Part shown: in pieces, positions 41,130 to 49,730 of the stretch
How positions within the stretch are numbered: position 1 is the first letter of the stretch
How the letters are laid out: every line of letters begins with the position of its first letter
Origin: Halodesulfovibrio marinisediminis DSM 17456
GTDB taxonomy: Bacteria > Desulfobacterota > Desulfovibrionia > Desulfovibrionales > Desulfovibrionaceae
Reading direction: 5' to 3'
DNA length: 64,000 nucleotides
NCBI RefSeq assembly: GCF_900129975.1
Contig: NZ_FSRG01000003.1
Location: forward strand, 732,997-796,996
Program-made: the position numbers and the translations under genes
The notes under the pieces: generated by a model
What the model was told of the DNA's origin: nothing
Databases searched by the model: none
What the model saw: the letters and a program-made list of their open reading frames with translations, nothing else

Positions 41130-44100
41130 CTACGCTTCCAGTTTTTCACCACAGAAGGGGCAGAATGCCATGCCTTCCACGGAGAGAGGCTTCTGGCAAG
41201 CCTCGCAACGGCGTGGGATTGGACCAAGCTCGATAAGCAGGTCGCCCTCTTTTACCGGAACCATCACTTTGGTTTCTTTGTAGTCAGCAGTTTTCAGAAC
41301 ACGCTTAACCATTGCATCAGCTGGACTGAGTACTGCTTTTTCCTGTTTCATAATGGAAACGTTGAAGAGCTCTTCGCCCTTTTTAACTACATCCCCCGGG
41401 TTAACATACATTACCCAGAGGTCACCATTTGACGGTGCTGCAACATGAAGTGGATTGTTAGGGTCAGCTTTTTCGCTTCCTGCGCTTTCCTCTTCATGTG
41501 GTGTTTCAACTTGAACGTCAAAGCTCATTATATCAGAGTCGAGAACATAGCGTACAACACATTTACCATTTTTAGCAGGTTCAGAGACGTGCAAAATGGT
41601 CATGGAGTGCGGCTTTGCATTATCGTCTACAAAGTTCAACTCTCGACCGGTTTCAAGACCTTCGAACCAAACATCAAGTGGAATATTGTTCGGGTTACCA
41701 AAGTCGCGTTTGAATCGAATTGTCTTGAGTGCGTCAGCCGGATGGTTGAGGAACATAACGAATTCTTCATCCGTAGGCTTACGGCGAATCTGATTAATGA
41801 AATCAACTTCCTCGGCAGCAAGGTTAACATCTTCTAATGTTGTCAATGGAGATACTTCTGTGCGGTTTGCAACAGCATGTTTCCATTCTTCTTCACCGAA
41901 TGCGCTCTGGTATACCCAATTGTCCGGGAAGCCAAGAGGAAGTTTACCAAATTTGCCGAGAAGCAGGTCACGGAATGCGTCGTTGCTATCTTGGTAGATA
42001 GCAAGACGTGCTTCCTTCATTTCATCGCTTAAATCCTCTTCTGAGAATTTAGTAACGTGTTCAAGCACTTCTAACAAGTAGCGAACTTCTTCTTCGCCAC
42101 CACGTTTGTAAGCGTTAGTTACTGCAAGGAACGCTGTGTTCCATGTGATCTGGGAACCTGGAGTTACGTCATGGTAACGTACAACTTTGCGGGTACCAGC
42201 AAGGAACTTGAGCATGTAAGGAAGCAGGTGAATGTAACCCTGCTTTAATGCGCCTTCCTGTGAGGAAGACGTTGCACCGCCAGGCATTGCATGATGGATA
42301 ACATCGTGATCAATTCCCTGGAAGAATGGTGCAGTATATTTATCGTAGTAAGGCATGATCTGCTTAAGTGCGAAGTTGCATTCGCGGATCATATCCTTAT
42401 TGAGGTTGGTTTTAAGTCCAAGCTCTTCTTCCATGTATGCTGCAGTAGAAAGTACTTCACCTTGTCCGTACCAACGAACAGCTGCACCGATGCCGGTATC
42501 AACAATATGTGCACCAGCTTTTGCAGCAGCACCTACTGTCGGTACAAAAAGACCGTCTGTGTAGTGTCTGTGGCAATGAACAACAAGGGAAGGCCACTGC
42601 TTGCGAATTGCAGTTACAAGCTCAGTCATAAAGCGTGGTGGGCATACGCCTGCCATGTCTTTAAGGCCGAGGATGATCAGTTCTGAAGCTTTTTTTGTGC
42701 TGACGCCTGCGACGTCTGCAACCATAGCAAGAATAGATTCAGTTACCTGCAAGTAATGCTTTACATCAAAGCCTTTCGCCCATGAAAGAGAGATAGCTGG
42801 TTCAAAGACTACTTCCTTACGGTTAAGAGCTACTTCGGCGAATGGACGCATGTTCTCGATATGGTTCAAGAAGTCGAAGCATCTAATAACATCGTAGTGA
42901 TCACAAATCATCTCACCGGTTGCTCTCATAAGGTTCTTAGGCTGTGGTTTGTAGCCTAAAACGTTAGTTGAGCGGATGAGGATCTGTTTGAGTGTCTTTG
43001 GAGCAAATTGGTTCCACTCTTTTGCTTCAGTGAACGGGTATGTCATGTTTGCAAGCATTGCTACATGGAAGTGCGCCCCGCCACCGTTTTCAATAGAGAA
43101 GAATCCACAGTTATCAAGGTACGGTCCGATGATTCTGTCTTCTGCAAGGCGGAATCGGTTGCCACTGTTAGACTGTGTGATATCACGAGGAGTGGTATCA
43201 CAGAAGTGTACGTAGTCAGTATCACGTACAAAATCTAACAGAGCCTTACGGTCGTCCTTTGGATAAGCAGGTGCTGCCTTCAGAATTGAGGAGCTAATGC
43301 TCGGTAATACCGGTTTGAACTCTCCAATTCGTGGTGTGTCCTTGGAACGGTAGTCACCAAGCTGAACATGCTGGTTGAAACCCTTTGCAGAAATTTCTGC
43401 AATGAGCTTGGAAATACGCTCTGCTTCTGGAGCAAGGTCAGTGTAGCAAAGCAGCTCAGGAGTTTTACCAATAAAGTTAGTATCAAAATCACCCTGTTGG
43501 AATTTAGGGTGACGAAGAACCTGCTTAAAGAACGGAATGGTAGTTTTTACACCACCAATGGAATATTCGTTAAGCGCACGCTCCATTGTTCCCAGAACTT
43601 TTTTCCAGCCACGACCGTATGAAATAAGCAGAGCACCTGCAGAGTCGTAGTTAGATGGGAAATCGTAACCGGCAGACAAGTTAGAGTCGATACGGATGCC
43701 AGGACCGCCAGGAGAAATGTATCGGGATACAACACCGCAGTTTGGTGCAAAATCATCCTGAGGATCTTCGCAGTTAATACGCAGCTGCATTGCCATCTGA
43801 GATGGTGGGAATTCGTCTTCTTTGAGACGAAGTTCTGCACCGAATGCAACTGCAATCTGTTCTTCTACAAGGTCAATACCGTAACGAACTTCGGTAATAC
43901 CGTGTTCAACCTGCAGGCGGGTGTTAACTTCAATGAGGTAAGGTTCGCCATCAGGAGTTACGAGGAATTCAACCGTAGCAAGAGAGTCGTATCCAACAGC
44001 TTTAACAAGACTGCGTGAATATCCTTTGAGACGCTCACGTAACTCTGGAGTAATAAGTTCAGAAGGAGATGGGGTAATTTCTACCAGCTTCTGATGGTTA

Positions 44101-44831
44101 CGCTGAATACTACAATCGCGCTCGTCAAATGCGAATACGTTGCCGTATTTATCGCTGATTACCTGAATTTCAATGTGGCGCGCGGATGCTAAGAACTTCT
44201 CAATGTACAGACGCGGGTTGCCGAAAGATGCCTGCGCCATTGTGGACGCTTTAACAAAAGCACTCTCAAGCTCATCCTGATTCTGGATTAAGAAAATACC
44301 ACGACCACCACCGCCGCCTTCTGCTTTGAGCATGATCGGGAAGCCGATCTTTTCGCAGTATTCACGTGCGGTTGGAATGTCTACAGCGCCCTCGGAACCC
44401 GGTACAACAGGTACACCAAGTTCTTGTGCAAGAGCACGAACCTGTACTTTGTTGCCAAGCAGGTTCATGGATTCCGCTGTGGAACCAATAAAGATGATAC
44501 CTTCTTCGGCACATCGTGTAGGGAACCTGTGGTCTTCAGAGGCAAAGCCCCAACCAGGGTGAATAGCTACCACGCCGCGCTTTTTTGCCAGACTAATAAT
44601 TCTGTCAATATCAAGGTACGCTCGAGGGTCAGAACCAAGTAAAAGAAGTTCTTGAGCGGCTGATGCGGCAGGAGACGTTTTGTCGATATCTGTAGCCGTC
44701 ATTACAGCCACAGCATCAAAACGCTCACGAATTGAGCGACAAATACGACGGGCAGGAATGCCCCTGTTGGCAACCAGAATTGGTTTACCTTTCACTTCAT
44801 CCATAATTTCTTTAAACGTCTTAATCGCCAT
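41130..44831 (-). CDS. pyc: Pyruvate carboxylase, single-chain, with C-terminal zinc ribbon
   Basis: 1233 residues. The biotin carboxylase domain (about 15-460) has EGGGGGRGIFLI for ATP and EVNTRLQVEHGITE. The carboxyltransferase barrel (about 540-840) begins VHFCDTTPRDITQS. A PYC_OADA-type region and a biotinyl domain follow, with the modified Lys in SIMKQEK (~1162). The last 25 residues add CEAC-x11-CPFC, a zinc ribbon not usual in this enzyme. It carboxylates pyruvate to oxaloacetate. birA lies just upstream on the same strand and PEP synthase downstream. Confidence 0.93.
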   Translation of the reverse strand: MAIKTFKEIMDEVKGKPILVANRGIPARRICRSIRERFDAVAVMTATDIDKTSPAASAAQELLLLGSDPRAYLDIDRIISLAKKRGVVAIHPGWGFASEDHRFPTRCAEEGIIFIGSTAESMNLLGNKVQVRALAQELGVPVVPGSEGAVDIPTAREYCEKIGFPIMLKAEGGGGGRGIFLIQNQDELESAFVKASTMAQASFGNPRLYIEKFLASARHIEIQVISDKYGNVFAFDERDCSIQRNHQKLVEITPSPSELITPELRERLKGYSRSLVKAVGYDSLATVEFLVTPDGEPYLIEVNTRLQVEHGITEVRYGIDLVEEQIAVAFGAELRLKEDEFPPSQMAMQLRINCEDPQDDFAPNCGVVSRYISPGGPGIRIDSNLSAGYDFPSNYDSAGALLISYGRGWKKVLGTMERALNEYSIGGVKTTIPFFKQVLRHPKFQQGDFDTNFIGKTPELLCYTDLAPEAERISKLIAEISAKGFNQHVQLGDYRSKDTPRIGEFKPVLPSISSSILKAAPAYPKDDRKALLDFVRDTDYVHFCDTTPRDITQSNSGNRFRLAEDRIIGPYLDNCGFFSIENGGGAHFHVAMLANMTYPFTEAKEWNQFAPKTLKQILIRSTNVLGYKPQPKNLMRATGEMICDHYDVIRCFDFLNHIENMRPFAEVALNRKEVVFEPAISLSWAKGFDVKHYLQVTESILAMVADVAGVSTKKASELIILGLKDMAGVCPPRFMTELVTAIRKQWPSLVVHCHRHYTDGLFVPTVGAAAKAGAHIVDTGIGAAVRWYGQGEVLSTAAYMEEELGLKTNLNKDMIRECNFALKQIMPYYDKYTAPFFQGIDHDVIHHAMPGGATSSSQEGALKQGYIHLLPYMLKFLAGTRKVVRYHDVTPGSQITWNTAFLAVTNAYKRGGEEEVRYLLEVLEHVTKFSEEDLSDEMKEARLAIYQDSNDAFRDLLLGKFGKLPLGFPDNWVYQSAFGEEEWKHAVANRTEVSPLTTLEDVNLAAEEVDFINQIRRKPTDEEFVMFLNHPADALKTIRFKRDFGNPNNIPLDVWFEGLETGRELNFVDDNAKPHSMTILHVSEPAKNGKCVVRYVLDSDIMSFDVQVETPHEEESAGSEKADPNNPLHVAAPSNGDLWVMYVNPGDVVKKGEELFNVSIMKQEKAVLSPADAMVKRVLKTADYKETKVMVPVKEGDLLIELGPIPRRCEACQKPLSVEGMAFCPFCGEKLEA

Positions 44832-44893
44832 TCAATCCTCGTTATGCAGCGTCGGTGACATTTTGCAAATAAATAACCCATCGGGTGAACTAA

Positions 44894-45784
44894 TCACGGG
44901 TGGAGGGAAATACTACCCGAATGTATGATCTTCTCTCCGCTTGATTGACGGAGTCGAAGCCCACCATCTTGAGAAATACCCATTATCCTGCCCGACCGAT
45001 TGACTAGATCACTTCCGTGGATCCATACTTCTCGCCCCAGCCAAGCAAGTTGTTTTTCAACACTCGAAATTAATTTCTCGGTAGTATACTGAACAACCTG
45101 TGCGTTGTAGCAAAAATGCATGTAGTCTACAAGTGTCTGCCACATCTGTAATATCGGCATGGTTTGTTCTTTTTTGCACAAACTGCTTGCAGGAATGGAC
45201 CATTCATTCCGCAAGAGTTCGGCCGGAGGGGACGAATGGACGTTGAGCCCAATACCGGCCATTAGTATCCCGGCACGTTCCTCCAACAAAATCCCGCCAA
45301 TTTTTTTATCGCCTACCAGTATATCATTAGGCCACTTGATTTGTGCAGTATAACCAAGTTCCTGTAATGCTCTAGCTAGCAGAAAGCCGATAGCTAATGA
45401 TCCAATTTCATTAGCAAAAAATCCTGTTGATGGGAGTCGTATTGCAGCGTAAATATTTCCTTCAGGTGACTCCCAGCCTCGTCTTAATTGCCCACGTCCT
45501 TTTTCCTGACGTAATCCTAAAATAGAGTCCCATTCGTTCAAGATTTTGTTTTCATTAAAGAAACGTGCAACATCTAAAGTTGAACTACAAGCTCCACATA
45601 TATATATATCTGCTGGAAAGGATGGTAACTGTGAGCTGTACATGGAAAGATTACCGCGTTGTACCCCACTCCATTGTTGGTTGTTTAAGGAACTCCAGCC
45701 CGCATGAGATTTAGCTATTTGTTCAGGTGTTGTCCCTGAAGCAATCTCGGAAATCTGATCATGTAAAACAAAACAAGTACGCAT
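44894..45784 (-). CDS. birA: Biotin-[acetyl-CoA-carboxylase] ligase
   Basis: About 296 residues from ATG 45784; the frame is open to 45916 but that would overlap the divergent cca start. Ligase motifs are STLDVARFF, QEKGRGQLRRGWESPEGNIY (biotin/ATP loop) and IKWPNDILVGDKKIGGIL. A C-terminal SH3-like domain follows. No clear HTH is seen before residue ~60, so it is probably a pure ligase, not a repressor. It sits 62 bp before the pyc start; pyc is its obvious target. The start is uncertain (weak GGA upstream). Confidence 0.9.
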   Translation of the reverse strand: MRTCFVLHDQISEIASGTTPEQIAKSHAGWSSLNNQQWSGVQRGNLSMYSSQLPSFPADIYICGACSSTLDVARFFNENKILNEWDSILGLRQEKGRGQLRRGWESPEGNIYAAIRLPSTGFFANEIGSLAIGFLLARALQELGYTAQIKWPNDILVGDKKIGGILLEERAGILMAGIGLNVHSSPPAELLRNEWSIPASSLCKKEQTMPILQMWQTLVDYMHFCYNAQVVQYTTEKLISSVEKQLAWLGREVWIHGSDLVNRSGRIMGISQDGGLRLRQSSGEKIIHSGSISLHP

Positions 45785-45858
45785 ATTGTTGTCCGTAGCT
45801 ATAGTAGCTTGGAGAGGTTTTCCTTGGAAACTATCTCTGCTTGCAGTATGACAAGGGT

Positions 45859-46959
45859 ATGAAATTTTATTTAGTTGGTGGCGCAGTGCGCGATATGTTG
45901 CTTGGTATCTCTCCAAAAGAATACGACTTTGTATTCGATGGAACCGTTGAAGAGTTTATAAGCTGCAATCCTACAGCACGCAAGGCTGGAAACGATTTTA
46001 CCATATGCATTTTGCAAGGGACAGAGTATGCTCCAATAAGAGGAAGCAATATTGCTGAAGATCTTACATTTAGGGATCTTACTATTAATTCTCTCGCTCT
46101 TGATGAGGATGCACGTCTTTATTCTTTGCCTGATACCTTGCATGATCTTCAAAAAAAAATACTTCGACCTGCTTCACCAACCGCTTTTTTACAGGACCCT
46201 CTTCGAGTTTTTCGTGTAGCTCGTTTTGCCGCAGCGTTTCCAGATTTTTCAGTACACCCTGATACCTTTGCTCAGATGCGGCATGTAGCAAGCATGGGGC
46301 TTCTGAAAACGCTTACGCCCGAACGGGTTGGTACTGAGCTTTTAAAAGCTCTTGGCTCTGTGCAGCCCGGCAGGTTCTTACAGGTTCTTGATGAGGCAAT
46401 GTGCTTAGATTACTGGTTTTCTGAGCTGAGCCGGATGTCCTCAATCCCTGCTGGTCCTATACAGTACCACTCTAATGACTGTCTTGCACATACTGTAAAC
46501 ACTGTTAACCGATGCAGAGGTAATGTAACTGCCTGTTATATGGCGGTTTGTCACGATTTAGGAAAACAGGAAACAAAAAAAGACCTTCTCCCACGTCATA
46601 TCGGACATGAAAAACGTGGTGAAGAGTTGGCAATACGCTTGGGAAAACGTCTTAAGCTTTCCTCGCATCTGATAAAAGCTGGTGCAATTGCTGCACGGTT
46701 GCATATGAAAGCAGGACAATACCCTTCACTTCGGATCGGAACAAAGGTTGATCTGCTCTACTCTCTTCATACTCAGAGGGTTGTGAAGCCTTTTTTTAAG
46801 ATGATAGAGGCAGATTCCGGATGTAATTACCTACCTCAGGCGCAAGCAGATCTTAAAGTAATCCTTTCAGTATCATTGCCTTCAGAGATGCAGAATCTAG
46901 GGGAAGAATCTGGAAAGCGGCTGCGTGAGTTACGTTGTTTGGCGTTAAGTTCTTCGTAA
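45859..46959 (+). CDS. cca: tRNA nucleotidyltransferase / CCA-adding-type, with HD domain
   Basis: 366 residues from ATG 45859 (AAGGG just before), matching the conserved start MKFYLVGGAVRDMLLG; a TTG at 45841 gives six extra residues. Class II nucleotidyltransferase motifs are YDFVFDG for the metal pair, RDLTINSLA and DPLRVFRVARFAA. A C-terminal HD domain has VCHDLGKQETKK and HEKRGEELA, as in E. coli Cca. Its partner, a DHH-CBS fusion at 16.2-18.9 kb, suggests split CC- and A-adding roles. It is divergent from birA. Confidence 0.92.
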   Translation: MKFYLVGGAVRDMLLGISPKEYDFVFDGTVEEFISCNPTARKAGNDFTICILQGTEYAPIRGSNIAEDLTFRDLTINSLALDEDARLYSLPDTLHDLQKKILRPASPTAFLQDPLRVFRVARFAAAFPDFSVHPDTFAQMRHVASMGLLKTLTPERVGTELLKALGSVQPGRFLQVLDEAMCLDYWFSELSRMSSIPAGPIQYHSNDCLAHTVNTVNRCRGNVTACYMAVCHDLGKQETKKDLLPRHIGHEKRGEELAIRLGKRLKLSSHLIKAGAIAARLHMKAGQYPSLRIGTKVDLLYSLHTQRVVKPFFKMIEADSGCNYLPQAQADLKVILSVSLPSEMQNLGEESGKRLRELRCLALSSS

Positions 46960-46985
46960 CCATATGATTTTGTATTAAAAAAGAA

Positions 46986-47016
46986 AAAGCCCCGAAGAGA
47001 AGTTCTTCGGGGCTTT
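46986..47016. terminator. Bidirectional terminator between cca and ppaC
   Basis: 13-bp stem AAAGCCCCGAAGA (46986-46998) / TCTTCGGGGCTTT (47004-47016), with an A-rich run on the left that gives a T-rich tail on -. It serves the convergent pair. Confidence 0.9.
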
Positions 47017-47036
47017 AAAGTCGGTTTAATTACCTA

Positions 47037-47951
47037 CTATTTGAAAGCTTTTTCAAAGTTAGGAACAACCTGTTTTTTACGGCTCATTACGCCGTCAAGC
47101 CATACGGAGTCGTTACCTGCAACGCCGAATGCTTTTTCAACAACGGATGCGTCGTCAGAACAGATGAGCATTTCAGAACCTTCTTTCATGATGTCAGTGA
47201 GAAGAAGGAATACGGAATGACGGCCGTCTGCTTTAACTTTAGCAATTTCTTCTTTGAGGCCGTCTTTAACAGCGTCAAGGAGAGAAAGATCAACAACTTC
47301 AAGCTGGCCGATACCAACTTTGTTGCCGTTCATGTCGAAGTCTTTGTAGTCACGGAAAACAAGTTCTTCCATGGTTGCGCCTTCAACTGCAGACTTAACT
47401 TTGAACATTTCCATACCAAGCTCGGTTGTGTCGGAAACGTTAGCAATTTTAGCGAGAGCTTCTACAGCCACTTTGTCAGCGTCGGTGCAAGTTACAGACT
47501 TGAACATTACGGTATCGGAAAGGATAGCGCAAAGCATGCCGCCTGCAATACCAGCAGGGATTTCAAGACCGTAGTGATCGTAGAAACCTTTGATTGCAGT
47601 ACAGCCACAACCTACAGGCCATACCCACATTTCAAGAGGGTTAGAGGTGGTGATGTCGCCCAGTTTGTGGTGATCGATTACGCCACAGATTTCAGCTTCG
47701 TCGATGTCTGCAGGGAGCTGAGCTTTATCAGAGGTGTCTACGAGCCATAATTGCTGGCCAGCAACAGAAGTTACAACTTCTGGAGCTTCGAGGCCGAATT
47801 TTTCGAGAACAAATGCAGATTCAGGGGTAACTTCGCCCTGTGCTACTGCTTTAGCTTCGATGCCGCGTTTATTGAGTGCATCCGCAACAGCGATTGCAGA
47901 AATGATAGAGTCGGTGTCCGGGTTCATATGACCCATTACGAGTACTGCCAT
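47037..47951 (-). CDS. ppaC: Manganese-dependent inorganic pyrophosphatase (family II)
   Basis: 304 residues from ATG 47951 with GGAGGAAATT upstream; the longer frame start at 48002 is not needed. A DHH-family enzyme: GHMNPDTDSIISA (metal His/Asp), VDTSDKAQ, VIDHHKLGD (DHH), and the C-terminal SRKKQVVPN substrate loop. It splits PPi, which a sulfate reducer makes in quantity through ATP sulfurylase, pulling sulfate activation forward. It has a long leader with a perfect hairpin. Confidence 0.95.
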   Translation of the reverse strand: MAVLVMGHMNPDTDSIISAIAVADALNKRGIEAKAVAQGEVTPESAFVLEKFGLEAPEVVTSVAGQQLWLVDTSDKAQLPADIDEAEICGVIDHHKLGDITTSNPLEMWVWPVGCGCTAIKGFYDHYGLEIPAGIAGGMLCAILSDTVMFKSVTCTDADKVAVEALAKIANVSDTTELGMEMFKVKSAVEGATMEELVFRDYKDFDMNGNKVGIGQLEVVDLSLLDAVKDGLKEEIAKVKADGRHSVFLLLTDIMKEGSEMLICSDDASVVEKAFGVAGNDSVWLDGVMSRKKQVVPNFEKAFK

Positions 47952-48004
47952 GGTAATTTCCTCCAGAAATTGTTGTAACGCGTTGTTCACGCCTATTTCC
48001 AAAC

Positions 48005-48032
48005 TGAGTTTGTGACAGATAGCACAAACTCA
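48005..48032 (-). repeat. Perfect hairpin in the ppaC upstream region
   Basis: TGAGTTTGTG (48005-48014) / CACAAACTCA (48023-48032), 10 bp without mismatch, 54 bp before ppaC on -. The following tail has only T3, so it is not a classic terminator. It could be a leader structure or operator. Confidence 0.55.
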
Positions 48033-48087
48033 TTCTGCTGCCAAGTGCTTCCACGTTACAAAATGCATTTTTTTATCATAAGAAGAC

Positions 48088-48803
48088 TTACAAATTGGTA
48101 ATAAGTACCACGGCAAAGAGGAAAAAGAAGAAAGAATAGTAGGCTCGACGGACCCTCAAAGACAGCACTCCGCCAAGAGCTGCAAAGAACCATAAATAGG
48201 TCCAAGAAATGCCTGAACATTCAATAATAGAGCCATGAATGTCGTATGAGAGGGAGATCGTGCTAATTAGCACAAGCAGGTAGATAAAGAAGAAAACAAA
48301 GTTTACAGCAAAGGCTTGGAGCAAGGCTTTGCTGATGATTTTGTGTAAAAAAAGTTGCTCATCAACGGCAGGTTCGGGATTTTTAAGTGCTAATAGCTCA
48401 TTATGGTGAATATTGTGGCGTTGACGCAGGGTTTGTTCAAGATACGGGCTAATTAATGCTGCGGGCATAGCCAATACCATTGGGATGACGAGCTGCGAAG
48501 GGAATTGCAACGAAAAAAAGCTGGCTGCGGCTAATGTTGCAACCAGCGCTGCTGTTCCGTTTGGCGGGATGTATGTTCCGACAGGGAAAAGGTCGAGCCA
48601 GAATAGCTCAAAAAAAATGGCGGCCGGTAGAGCCAGCTCCCACTCTCCTGTTATTACCGCCCAAAAAAAGCCGATAGCTAATGGGCGTTCAACAAAACCT
48701 AAATTAACATTTGTTCGTAGCAGCGCTAGGATGGCAAAAAAAAAGCGTAGCCACTAATCCAGGACATTGAAGAAAGTTGTACAACAGGAAATACAGCGTC
48801 CAT
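48088..48803 (-). pseudogene. PTS mannose-family EIIC, broken by a frameshift in an A9 tract
   Basis: Starting at ATG 48803 (two bases after the EIIB stop, with AGGGG upstream), the frame reads MDAVFPVVQLSSMSW and then hits TAG after about 26 codons. The poly-T (minus strand) run at 48744-48736 has nine bases; with ten or seven it would read straight on. Beyond the run, a coherent EIIC reads through to 48088: FAILALLRTNVNLGFVE, GEWELALPAAIFFELFW, SLQFPSQLVIPMVLAMP. The corrected length is 238 residues. A downstream start at TTG 48510 gives only the C-terminal 140. Possible causes are sequencing error, phase variation or slippage. Confidence 0.82.
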
Positions 48804-48805
48804 TA

Positions 48806-49261
48806 CTATAGCCCCTTAATTTGTAATGGTTGGTTGGGAACGCAGCGAAAATCGAGAATGATTTCATGGTTGGCAAAAAATTTTAGGCATTCTTCATCAT
48901 GATCTGAAATGGCAATATGATCACAGAGCTGTTTTTTGCCCGGAGCATAATGCAGGTTGCCAATGTTAATTGATTCAAAAGAAAAACCTTCGTCATGAAT
49001 TCGTTTAGCGTCATCACAGTCTGCAACAATAATAAGTGTTTCTTGCAGATTATTGTGCTGAGCATAACTCATAATGTCTGCCACATGGATAAAATCTACA
49101 GAGATTCGCCCAGGGATAGCGAGAGTAGCAATTTGCTGGCGTAGAACGTCATCTGCAAAATCATCATTTACTACGAGCAGGTGTTTAGCATTCGTGTAAG
49201 GAATCCAAGTTTCAATGACCTGACCATGAATAAGTCGGTTGTCGATGCGAATCCAAGCCAT
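48806..49261 (-). CDS. PTS mannose-family EIIB component
   Basis: 151 residues. The N-terminal IRIDNRLIHGQVIETW has the phosphorylated His (residue ~13) of mannose/sorbose EIIB. The rest keeps the Rossmann-like fold (LLVVNDDFADD, SINIGNLHYAPGKKQL). It takes phosphate from EIIA and passes it to a sugar bound at EIIC/EIID. It lies 3 bp after EIIA and 2 bp before the broken EIIC. No EIID is in the window. Confidence 0.9.
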   Translation of the reverse strand: MAWIRIDNRLIHGQVIETWIPYTNAKHLLVVNDDFADDVLRQQIATLAIPGRISVDFIHVADIMSYAQHNNLQETLIIVADCDDAKRIHDEGFSFESINIGNLHYAPGKKQLCDHIAISDHDEECLKFFANHEIILDFRCVPNQPLQIKGL

Positions 49262-49264
49262 AAC

Positions 49265-49699
49265 TTACTCATTAACCTTGCTTCGTAGAATTTCACCGGC
49301 CATTACAATACCCTTGCCACCAGCATCTTTTGCTTCAATAGCAAGTCGATCTAATGTCATGGTACGGCATCCGAAGACTTTAAGCAGCATTGGAAGGTTT
49401 ACACCGGTAAGAACTTCCAGATGTCTGGTTCCGAGTAATGACAAGCTTAAGTTGGTTGGAGTTCCGCCAAACATATCAGTAAGGATGAGAACACCGCGTC
49501 CCTCGTCTACACGCTCAACCATTTCTTTAATGGATGCTACTGTTTCCGAAACATCTTTTTCGCTGTCAACGCTTACAGTTTCGCAAGAAGGTTGTTTGCC
49601 CATAATGACTTCTGCAGCACTTAACAATGCGGCGCCGTAGTTGGTATGGGTGACAATAACTACACCGATATTTTTTTCTTCAGGAAATGTGGTAGACAT
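49265..49699 (-). CDS. PTS mannose-family EIIA component
   Basis: 144 residues. The phospho-His is in VIVTHTNYGAALL near residue 18, and LTDMFGGTPTNLSL is the conserved EIIA-Man block. It accepts phosphate from HPr. It lies 31 bp downstream of rapZ and upstream of EIIB, in a run of PTS-linked regulatory genes, suggesting a regulatory rather than purely transport role. HPr and EI are not in the window. Confidence 0.92.
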   Translation of the reverse strand: MSTTFPEEKNIGVVIVTHTNYGAALLSAAEVIMGKQPSCETVSVDSEKDVSETVASIKEMVERVDEGRGVLILTDMFGGTPTNLSLSLLGTRHLEVLTGVNLPMLLKVFGCRTMTLDRLAIEAKDAGGKGIVMAGEILRSKVNE

Positions 49700-49730
49700 G
49701 AGATTTTATGTATAGTTGTTAGCTTAGGCG

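Noticed and set aside
48485-48757. 90-codon frame on + opposite the PTS EIIC gene
   Set aside because: Antisense to the broken EIIC, whose reading frame explains the sequence better.
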